Assembly (NCBI GenBank): GCA_022702545.1
Contig: JAHRBC010000004.1
Coordinates: forward strand, 3,348,001 to 3,412,000
Direction: 5' to 3'
DNA length: 64,000 bases
Origin: Phycomyces nitens
Lineage: Eukaryota; Mucoromycota; Mucoromycetes; Mucorales; Phycomycetaceae
The position numbers and the translations under genes are program-made. The notes under the pieces are model-generated. The model did not search any database. It saw only the letters and a list, made by a program, of their open reading frames with translations, and had not been told where the DNA came from. Of the stretch, positions 43,230-53,093 are shown piece by piece (positions within the stretch are counted from its first letter, which is position 1; every line of letters begins with the position of its first letter).

Positions 43230-45410
43230 ATTTGTTTTTAGATTCTATCCATTACACCTATTCTGTCTCTGTTTCAAATTATATATCCTTGTATTCTTTT
43301 CTTTTTGCTCTTTTTTCCTTTCCCTCGTTTCCTATATCTGGGCCCATTTTTTCTTTCTTTTTTACACCTCTTTACACTAAAAAATCGGCGGCTTCTTTAT
43401 AAACATGCGCTCATTCCAATACATCCTGCCTGCATTGCTCATCCAAACAATCTGTGGTCAGTTGAATGTGCCTTTAGCATCTTGCAAATTATCCTGACTC
43501 TCTTTTTTTATTTTATAGACCTCCTCAACTCACACAGCTTTATTATATGGTTCAATCATCAATATTGGGCTAAAAAAATCTTTTTGTGTCAAACGATTTT
43601 CTATTCTAACGTTGCTTATTTTATTGTAGACCACACCACCAATCACCCCATCTACCTCTTCCTTCATGTACGATTGTAATCATAATGGTAATATCTTTTT
43701 TTGGTCTTTATATTTTTTATAATATTATTCTGATCCTCTCTTTTTATCTTATAGCCTTCCGCCACTCACACAGTCTATTATATTGGTATCATCATCAGTG
43801 TCATGGTAAAAAAGAACCTTTTGGTGTCAAACTTTTTTTTTCTCTAACGTTGTTTATTCTACTTGGGTCACCCCCATCACACCCTGTCCATCTCTTCCAT
43901 CATCTACAACTGGTTATCATAATGGTAATGCCATTTCTTGGTCTATACTTTTCTATAATATTATTGTTATTCTCTCTTTTTATTTTATAGACATATTCCG
44001 TTCACACGCCTATTATATGGTATGGTCATTAGTGGCATGGTAAAAAATTGTGTCAAATAATTTTCCCCTTTAACGTTTCTTATTCTACTATAGACCGCCG
44101 CCATCAATCACCCCATCTGGCTCCCCCATCATCCTCAACTGTTATCATAATGGTAATGCTGTCTCTTAGTCTTTCTACTTTCCATAACACTATTCTGATT
44201 CTCTCTTTTTATATTATAGATCTCCTCTACTCAAATGGTCTATTATATGGTATCGTCATTGATGGCTTGGTAAAAAATATTTTCGTGTCAAACTATTTTA
44301 TCCTCTAACGTTTCTTATTCTACTATAGACCGCCGCCATCAATCACCCCATCTGGCTTCCCTATCATCCTCAACTGTTATCATAATGGTAATGCTGTCTC
44401 TTAGTCTTTATACTTTCCATAACACTATTCTGATTCTCTCTTTTTATCTTATAGACTTCCTCTACTCAAACGGTCTATTATATGGTATCGTCATTGGTGG
44501 CTTGGTAAAAAATATTTTTGTGTCAAACTATTTTATCCTCTAACGTTTCTTATTCTACTATAGACCGCCGCCATCAATCACCCCATCTGGCTTCCCCATC
44601 ATCCTCAACTGTTATCATAACGGTAATGCTGTCTCTTAGTCTTTATACTTTCCATAACACTATTCTGATTCTCTCTTTTTATCTTATAGACCTCCTCTAC
44701 TCAAACGGTCTATTATATGGTATCGTCATTGGTGGCTTGGTAAAAACTCTTCGTGTCAAACTATTTTCTCCTTTAACATTTCTTATTCTACTATAGACCG
44801 CCGCCATCACTGTCCACCCCATCTGGCCCCTTCATCATCTACAACTGGTTATCATAATGGTAATGCCTTTTCTTGGTCTTTATCTCTTTCCATAATATTA
44901 TTCTGGCTATTTACTAATATTGTTCTATACTCTTAATAAGAATCTATTGTTGGTCATCACGTAACATCCCTCTACTTAATTGTCAACTCTGTTTCTGGTA
45001 TGTAAATCGATTATTCTATTACCCAATTCACCCATACTAATTTACTTTACCCCATCTCTAGTCAATCTAATCATACAAGATGCCATGCCATGCCGCACAA
45101 CTCAGCCCCACTTTGTCCGTTCTTATCCATCCCTTACAATGTAAGTATAAAATACCTCGCATCTTGAACAACACCCACACTCTTGAATATATGTCACTAA
45201 TATAACTTTTATTGTATTAGAATACTGCCGCAACCACCCAAATCACCGTCGGTCCCTATTTTCAGGTATTGTTCAGTAGTGAAGCACCCGATCCAAGTAG
45301 TATCAAGTAGGCCAGTAGAAGCGGCAAGGATAAACAGTAATAGTATTAGAGCTTGTGTACAGAACCATTCTATTCTTTCCAATAAACACAAATATAAACC
45401 ATAAACCTAA
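43230..45410 (+). pseudogene. Intron-dense accessory region of the second CACTGG element (unknown product)
   Basis: Position and exon-like pattern correspond to 30955-32010, at much lower identity. The ends of exon-like blocks share TTGTAATCATAATGGTAAT; the last block (from about 45222) can be read as ILPQPPKSPSVPIF and parallels ITLPQPKKSLDIHIF in the other copies. The middle is a tandem array in which two exon-like blocks of 50 and 59 nt and their intervening intron-like blocks are repeated. Summed block length (109) is not a multiple of three, so a simple in-frame exon duplication is not supported. Confidence 0.35.
43620..44870. repeat. 235-bp tandem repeat array (about five to six units)
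   Basis: The landmark GACCGCCGCCATCA recurs at 44093, 44328, 44563 and 44796 (spacing 235, 235, 233), with two more divergent units at about 43629 and 43861. The three central units are nearly identical; outer ones diverge. Each unit contains two GTAA-type donor-like and two TATAG acceptor-like sites. Confidence 0.92.
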
Positions 45411-45835
45411 TAAGTACGGGGTATAAAACAATGGGGGGGATCATTCTATGCTTGATTGCACAGTAATAGTATTCGATGATTGGTTAATTGCTTGAGGATA
45501 TCCTTGATACCATGGAGAAAGCCAGCTTCTTCCCAACTTTATTTGCTGTGTGTAATCGTCTTTTCAATTTATAAACACATAATCTATTACACTAAAAACA
45601 TAGTTTTAAGCACAAAAATCTGGTAAACACCAAAAATCTATATGCAGAAAAAGCTAACAAACCCTACTCTCCCAAAAGTTTTCAACTTTGCACCTGTATG
45701 AGATTCGACTTTGAGCCCAGGAGAAACCTTGCTTACTCCCATACTCGTAGTATTCTGTTCTCCCCTGAAAACCTAAACTTTTCCCCTATTTATTTCTGGT
45801 TATATACATGGTTTTACCCCACAGTTTTTGCAGTG

Positions 45836-46189
45836 AGTGTTGGTGTGTCCCTGGGTGAATCTGTCAAAATTGACAGATTCGCTTGTTTAGGTGAAAGAGC
45901 CATGACTATACACATATAGTAGCTATGCTATTTCTAATGTTATATATTTTTTTATATTTTTAAAACCAGTAGAAGCATATAAGTAGCAAAGTCTGCAACT
46001 GAGCCAAACCAGTAGAAACATAGAAAATGCAAAGTCTACAACTGAGCCAAACTGGTAAACCTCTTGTATAAAATCATGTAATTAGATATTTGCAGTAGAA
46101 CCTGAGATTTCTTTCTGCCTGTAGTTGGGAGGTAATCAGGGAGCCCTCGGAGAGCTCTCGGAGAGCAGGCATAGCTCGTTTCCTTATTA
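45836..46189. other. AT-rich spacer with a hairpin and a short direct repeat
   Basis: No gene. 45857-45880 is a perfect hairpin (GAATCTGTCAA, two-base loop, TTGACAGATTC). 45965-46055 holds two copies of a roughly 44-bp unit ending CAACTGAGCCAAA. Confidence 0.6.
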
Positions 46190-46568
46190 AAATCAATATC
46201 AATATCACATAAAATAAAAATAGCTAATAATGTCAAAAACAAAAAATTGGTTTCAAAAAAACAGTAGTTATGCTACCGTTTTGTTCATACAGGCAAAAAA
46301 TTATTTTTCTCAAAAATGCACAACATCTTTAACACCAAATAAAATGCTCATTTCAATAAACAACATTGCCTAAAAACTTACAAGCCCTTTATATAGTACT
46401 ACAACTACCTCATTGCCAGATGAAAAGACATTTCATGCAACTTTTATGAATTGGGATCAATAACATTACCTTTCAACCACAATCTGCTGAGATAAAGTGC
46501 TCTAAAATCATAAAAAATGGTAGTTATGCTACCATTTTTGGCACAGCTACTGGTCCTTCTGCCATAGT
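46190..46568 (+). mobile_element. Right-end fragment of a CACTACGG element, CpG-decayed
   Basis: Aligns with the last 380 bp of the CACTACGG elements and ends CTTCTGCCATAGT at the place of CTTCCGCCGTAGTG. Almost all differences are CG to TG or CA. The left part of the element is gone. It abuts the next block inside one of its exon-like segments (AAGGATGCCATCAGCACCAG). Confidence 0.75.
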
Positions 46569-48733
46569 AAAGGATGCCATCAGCACCAGGTAAAATTTTT
46601 TCTTTCAATCATACTTGTTCCCTCTCTGACTCTATTCCATTGTAGACTGCCCTTTCTATTCACGCCATCAGCCTCCTCCATCATTTGTGATTGTAATCAT
46701 AAAAGTAATATTCTTCATAAATCTCTTTTTGCTTATCTAAAATATTATTCAGACTATTTATTAATAATTATTATTATGTGTTTTATAGACTCACTTGGTT
46801 TTTCTTTGCACACCATGCCCCCTACTTTGATAACCCATTTGACTCCTGGTATGTAAATTAAATATATCATCACTCTGTTCACTAATATTAATTTTTATTC
46901 CCTTTTTTATAGTAAAACCCGTCACACAGCCCATCCAGTCTTACAATTCAAGTCCCCTTTGCGCACTCTTGCCCATCTCTTGCAATGTAAGTATCTTTTT
47001 TCACACAAAAATTTCCTCTTTGTATCCCACATCATTAACACTTCTTTATCTTTTGCAGAACACTCCCGCAGCCCAAAAAATCACTGGATATTCATATTTT
47101 TGCAGGTATTTTTTATGTAGAAAAAATTTCTATCCAAATAGCAGCAAGCAACTGGGTAGAAACAGCTAGGCATAGGAATAGGTATAATAGTAGACCCTCA
47201 ACCTAGAAACATTCTATTCTTTCTAATAAAATAAAAATGTAAAACATTACCAATCAATTATAAACAGGAAATCAAATAATAAGTGATATATTACTGGTGA
47301 AGAAGAATAAAGAAGCTTTCAATCCATTCATTTAATTGGCTTTCATGAAGAGTATGCTCAATATTTTCAACAAATACATAACCATGTATTTTCATGAATA
47401 TATGATTCTCCCAATATTTCCAGGTCCATAAATATGGCACCAAAATAGAACCATACTATTAAATATTTCTTTTTGTTTTTCCAGATCAGATCAGTACACC
47501 AAAAGTGCTAACAGCCCTCACCTGCCGCACATTATTTCAAAAATCTACTACTAGATAGCACGTCAATGAGATAGCTGACAAGGTAGCTTGTCTCATAGTC
47601 GGAAAAAAAATCATCCTATGTTAAAACATTGCTTTATAGTACAGCATTGCCACTTTTACGTTATTAGAATTTCTTTATTTTTTGCAGTGCACCCTTATCA
47701 TAAAAAGTTCTTTGCAAAAGTACTATGTCCTATGCAGTGAGAGTACTAGCATTGGACTTGTGGACCATACAATTGTTGTTGCCTCATCACTCTGGAAAGA
47801 TTCAACTATTTAATCCTCAAGCATATATGAGAGAAAAAAAATGAGACCAGATGTGGCAACTATAATGTAATGTTTACATGCCTTCACAAAAAGTAAGTAT
47901 TAGCATTAGTCAAAATACAAAGTAGAGATTGCTCACATTTTTTATATTTTTATCTAGCAACCGCAATGTGACCATTGAAAGCTGGTTTGTTGGCACCATG
48001 AGATTCTACTTCCAGCATGAACAGTTTGACAGTACAACACAATTCTTGGCATTCATTGAGGTCATGAAATACCACAGTATGGCAGCCTATGACTCTTCTG
48101 TGCTAATTGTTAAATGTTGGTCACATGACACAACAAGGCAAACTACAGGGCCAAAATATGTAGTAATCAATATGGATAATATTCAATGTCAAGTTGGTCT
48201 CATCTAATTCCCACCAAACAGCAATCAATTTTATTTAATTGCACTGTATTATGTATTTAACAAAAATCTCCATGTGACTAGGGGCAACCTTGCCATTTTA
48301 TAATTTTTTTTCTTTATTCCTTATTAATATTTTTTTTTGTATTATTTTTTTCTTATTAAAATCAATATCAATATCACATAAAATAAAAATGACTAATAAT
48401 GTCAAAGCAAAAATTCAGTTTCAAAAAACAGTAATTATATTACTGTTTCATTTATACAGGACAAATTTTTTTTTTCAAGAATGCTTAACATCTTCAATAC
48501 CAAATAAAATGCTCATTTCAATAAACAACATTGCCTAAAAACTTACAAGCCCTTTATATGGTACTACAACTACCTCATTACCAGATGAAAAGAGATTCCA
48601 TGTGACTTTTATGAATCAGCATTGATGACATTACCTTTCAACCATAATCTGTCAAGAAAAAGCAGTGTAAAATCAGAAAAAACAGCAGTTATCTTATTGT
48701 TTCAGTAGCTGTTCCCATTCCTTCTACCGTAGT
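46569..48733 (+). mobile_element. Decayed CACTA relative (copy B2)
   Basis: Parallels 6520-8618: the end of the intron-dense region (46569-47205, last frame ending in TAG near 47205), an AT-rich middle, a transposase tail (about 47690-48301) and a right terminus CTACCGTAGTG at 48733. The tail keeps VGTMRFYFQHEQ and FLAFIEVMKYH but has an in-frame TAA at 48205-48207. Strongly CpG-depleted compared with other copies. Confidence 0.6.
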
Positions 48734-48949
48734 GTTAGGTACTGGTCAAGAATAAAGAATTGATTGGTAACCAAAGTCTTATAATTGATTAATGCATAAT
48801 TTTGTGACTCGTTTTCCATATATTGATTTGCTAGCATCACACTTTTATAGAATCTTGGTTTAATCCCCAAATATCTCTATTTGCCTTTCATTTGCACTCA
48901 GAGATTAATATTAAAAATATTTTTTAGTTCAGCAATTAAGAATTACATT
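48734..48949. other. AT-rich spacer
   Basis: Nothing recognisable between the decayed CACTA end and the TRIM-like element. Confidence 0.5.
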
Positions 48950-49635
48950 GTCGCCAGCAACGCGTGACTTAGCAAAATAATTGCCATTATAAATAAGTTC
49001 AGACAGCGATACTCAATAAAGACAGTTCTCTTCCTACTAAAGATTCACATCTACTTTATTGTCTGCCAGAAGTTGTCTTCAAAAAAAGATCCTTGCTAGA
49101 CTCTCCCTTGATATCCGATAGCATATCACATGTAGGGAAGTCTCGCCGGTAACAACATCTATTTCATATCTTTGTTTATAACCTTTACTTTTCATGTTTA
49201 TTTATGCGCAAAATTAAATATAATTTTCTATACGTACGCACATAACAATTGTGTTTTTTTACATTTGTTATATATGAATTATACACCATATCATCGCATA
49301 CACAAGATTCTAATGATTGGAGTTTCCAGATAACATCTACTTTTTTTATAAGATAAATGATTTTCTATCAGAAGTACATCTCTCAAGTGAGTTTTTGACT
49401 GTATAAGCCACCCCTTTTATTTGGTTTATATTTGTTGCCAGTGACACATGACGTAGCAAAAGATTGCCATTATAAATAAGTTCAGACAGTGATACTCAAT
49501 AAAGACAGTTCTCTTCCTACTAAAGACTCACATTTACTTTATTATCTGCTAGAGGTTATCTTCAAAAAGATCCTTGCTAGACTCTCCCTTGATATCTGAT
49601 AGCATATCACATGTAGGGAAGTTTTGTGAGCAACA
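48950..49635. mobile_element. TRIM-like miniature LTR element
   Basis: Two direct repeats of about 205 bp, 48950-49157 (TGTCGCCAG to GGTAACAACA) and 49433-49635 (TGTTGCCAG to GAGCAACA), enclose only 275 bp of non-coding AT-rich DNA. Each repeat contains TATAAATAAGTTC and, 30 bp later, CAATAAAGACAG, in the order of promoter and poly(A) signal. The TG-CA ends are imperfectly inverted. The 5-bp flanks (TACAT and TTGGT) do not match, so insertion evidence is incomplete. Confidence 0.7.
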
Positions 49636-49654
49636 TTGGTAGCTGAAGTATAAA

Positions 49655-52600
49655 CACTACGGTGGAAAAAACGGTAGTAAAGACTCTGTATAAGGCAATT
49701 TTGGTAGCTGTTACTGTTTTTTTAGTGCAAAAAAAAAGGTAGTTGTGAGGCAGGAATAGGCACAGCTACTGTTTTTTTTTATCCAACCAAAATTGTTTCT
49801 TTATATACTATAGCCTCTCTTTTATATTACTTTATATACTAGCACCCATTCTTTTTTTACTGCCATTTATTTGAAATAATGGTTTATTTTTTATTATAAT
49901 TTTGATTTATTTCAAATAATATTAAAATATATATAATAATAATATAGAAACATACCAAAAGCAAATACTATTTAATATTATAAAACGTATATGGTACAAA
50001 CCTTTTACTCAATCTATACACGATGCCAACAATATGTTGTTATGACTTGGATGGCCTTTGGTCTTCACCGATTGCTATAAAAATATTGTGGTCAGAGAAT
50101 GAAGCAATCAAATAAACCGAGCTTATTATTTTGGATAGCATACCAGTATACGTTGTGCTTGTCAATCGGCATGCCAAGCATCTTGTTATGGATCACTGTC
50201 ATGACTTGGATAGCACCTTTGGTCTTCATCGATTGCTATAAAAATATTGTGGTCAGAGAATGAAGCAATCAAATAAACCGAATATATTGTTTTGGGTAGC
50301 ATACCAGTATATATTGTGCTTGTTAATCAGCGTGCCGAGCATCTTGTTGTGAATCACTGTCATGACTTGGAAGGCCTTTGGTCTTCATCAATTGCTATAA
50401 AGATATCGTGGTCAGAGAATGAAGCAATCAAATAAACCGAGCATATTGTTTTGGATAGCATACCAGTATATATTGTGCTTGTTAATCGGTATACCAAGCA
50501 TCTCTTGAATTAATGCCACTATATGAAACGTACAGATATAAATACTAGATGCAGTAGAAGGAGAATAGAGAATGCGCAATATGATTAATTAAAGAGTGTA
50601 AACATATTATAATATTCTTACCATAGAAAATATATTGCTGTAAAGTCAGCTCATAAGATTTAAAACTAATTCGAATATAATGATAATTGGCAGAATGAGT
50701 ACATCATTAAGAAAACAATATGCATATTCTACAGAGATTCCCAGGTGGGGAGGTGGGGAACGACAAACTTTAGTGTAATATAGCTGTAAAAAATTTTCAC
50801 CTTTTTTTAGTGTCTGAAAAATTATGAGATGAGTGTTTCATTCCTTGATTAAAGATAGCAGAGCTGAAGATGTGGTATACAAGATTCCAATCGGATGTTT
50901 ATGTAATTGACAACCTTACATAAGGGAGGGTCATTTAGTTTTATTTCAAAAAGTAGAGCAAAGAAAAGAAAAGAAATATAAACTAACCTCGGCGTAATAC
51001 AGCTATAAAAAAATTTCATTTTTTTGGTGCTTGAAAAAGGGCGAGATGTGTGTTTCATTCCTAGATTAAAAACAACAGAGCTGAAGATGTGGTATGCAAG
51101 ATGCCAATCGGGCATTTATTAAGGTGGCAATCTTATGTGATGGAGAGTTATTCGATTTTATTTCAAAGGAGAGGACCAAAGCAAAGATAAAACAGCTAAA
51201 GGAAAAGAGGAAAGGAAAAAGTGCGCTAAAACATATACTAAAAATATGAGAGAACCAATAAGAGCAGCCTAAAGAATATTAAAGACTTAATCTGTTTCTC
51301 TTAGATGAAGGCTCATTGCTCATTCCTAGTGGTGTAAACCTATATCAAACAGTAGAAATATTATATTAATATTAAATTGAGAATAGATGAGCAACAAAAA
51401 GCTCTAACTTATAGTACATCTGTCATGATTGGGGATTCAGCCTTGTCATCCGTTTGAAATACCTCATCTTCTGAAAGAAAAGAACTGCTTGCTCTTTCCT
51501 GCTATAACATAATAAAAATATTGTATTAATTATAATGTATATTCAAATGTTTGTTAATTAATAAACTTGCCTGGCTGTTCTCTGCTATTTTTCTCTTACA
51601 AGTCTGGTTTGCACTCTTAAAGGTGTCTTGAAGAAGATTCTTGGCACACCACATTCTTTTGCACTTGTAAATGTGGAGTGCTATTGTCCTAGCCGTGCCT
51701 CACTGGCCACAATCATTGATGACAGGTACGTTGATTTTGTCATCATTGACCAAGAAGTGTCTTTGCTGCTATTGCTATTATTAGTCAAATAATCTCTTAC
51801 CTACCCATGGAAAAAGTAATTAGAGTATACTCCAAGCTTATCATGTCAAACTTGAAGGGCGGTAGAAATGCCAGTTTGCTTGTTGAGCGCTTTGCTGTTC
51901 ATAGCTTTGTCAGTTCAGCAAACAGCTCTCAGAATTATCCTAGTACAAGTCAGCCGTCCACATATAATGAAGCAAGTTTCTTAGATCTTCCAGATGGTGT
52001 AAGTGCTGCCCAGCTATGGGAGCCATTCAACTGACATGCCAGCTTGAATGATGATGACTTGGAAGGTGTCAGCAGCCCTGTTGTAAAGAATACTTTGGCA
52101 AAGTACTATGTGCGAAACAGTGGTATGGACAGTATTGAACTTGATGACCCGACGATTGTTGTTGCTTCTCGTCTTTGGAAAAATTCAACCGTACATTCTT
52201 CATGTATGTACCGAAGAATAAAAATGAGACCAGACGTGGCAATCATCATGTGATGTTCACCTGTCCATACAGAAAGTGAGTATTGGTATTAGTCAAAATA
52301 CAAAATAGAGATCACTTGCATTTTTTATATTTTTATCTAGCCGTCGCAATATAACTATTCAAAGCTGGTTTGTTGGCACCGTGGAATTTTATTTTGAGCA
52401 TAAAGAGGTTGATGGCACACCGCACTTTCTGGCATTTGTTGAAGTGATGAAAGAGCATGGTACAGCAGCCCATGACTCATCTGTGCCAATCGTAATACGG
52501 CGGTCACACAGCTCAACTGGACAAACAACCCAGCCAAAATATGCTGTTAATGTGGATGACATTCAGCATCAAGTTGGGCTCATCCAGTACCCTCCGAGTA

Positions 52601-53093
52601 GTAATCAGTTCTTTATCATTGCACCATATTACGTGTTTAATGACAATCTGCGTGTGACCATGGGGAACCTTGCCACTTTATAAAAATTTTCTTTTTCTTT
52701 TTTCTTTCCTTATAAATATCAATACCAAATAAAATAAAATAAAATGGCTAATAATGTCAAAAATAAAAATTTGGTTTCAAAAAAACGGTAGCATAACTAC
52801 CGTTTTGTTCACATAGGCGAAAAATTATTTTTCTCAAAAATGCGCAACATTGTTAACACCAAATAAAATGCTCATTTCAATAAATAACGTTGCCTAAAAA
52901 CTTACGAGCCCTTTCTATGGTACTACAACTACCTCATTGCCTGATGAAAAGACATTCCATGCGACTTTTATGAATCGGCATCGATGACATTACCTTTCAA
53001 CCACAATCTGCGGAGATAAAGTGCTCAAAAATCATAAAAAACGGTAGTTATGCTACCGTTTTCGGCACAGCTACCGGTCCTTCCGCCGTAGTG
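49655..53093 (+). mobile_element. CACTACGG-family element, copy 3 (3,439 bp)
   Basis: Begins CACTACGGTGGAA and ends TTCCGCCGTAGTG. It lacks the first palindromic CGGTAG pair of the left end. Flanks AAA (49652-49654) and CGT (53094-53096) disagree. The left flank is the TRIM region, while the right flank is coding sequence of a related element, so the two ends probably come from different insertions. Confidence 0.9.
51807..52683 (+). pseudogene. Transposase tail in CACTACGG copy 3
   Basis: Same two-exon arrangement as 3769-4646, with the family-wide TGA at 52032-52034. One A fewer in the run near 52221 shifts the frame before the intron. The last exon (from about 52341) is intact to TAA. Confidence 0.6.

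Larger units (their letters stand above)
34460..45835 (+). mobile_element. Second CACTA (CACTGG family) element, with a nested CACTACGG element
   Basis: Left end CACTGGGAAAACGGTGGGCTA; the best right end is at 45835, where the reverse complement CACTGCAAAAACTGTGGGGTA matches at 17 of 21 positions. Flanks are GGA and AGT, so no target duplication, and the sequence beyond 45835 is not the missing gypsy 2 part; the right flank has probably been rearranged. Same gene order as the element at 26135. Length without the nested element is about 7.6 kb, increased by tandem repeats near the right end. Confidence 0.75.

Noticed and set aside
43620..44870. CRISPR-like array
   Set aside because: The 235-bp units are contiguous tandem copies, not short repeats with unique spacers.
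45436..45464. Right terminus of the second CACTGG element at TGCACAGTAATAG
   Set aside because: It matches only about a dozen bases of the subterminal region; the match of 17/21 ending in CAGTG at 45835 is better.
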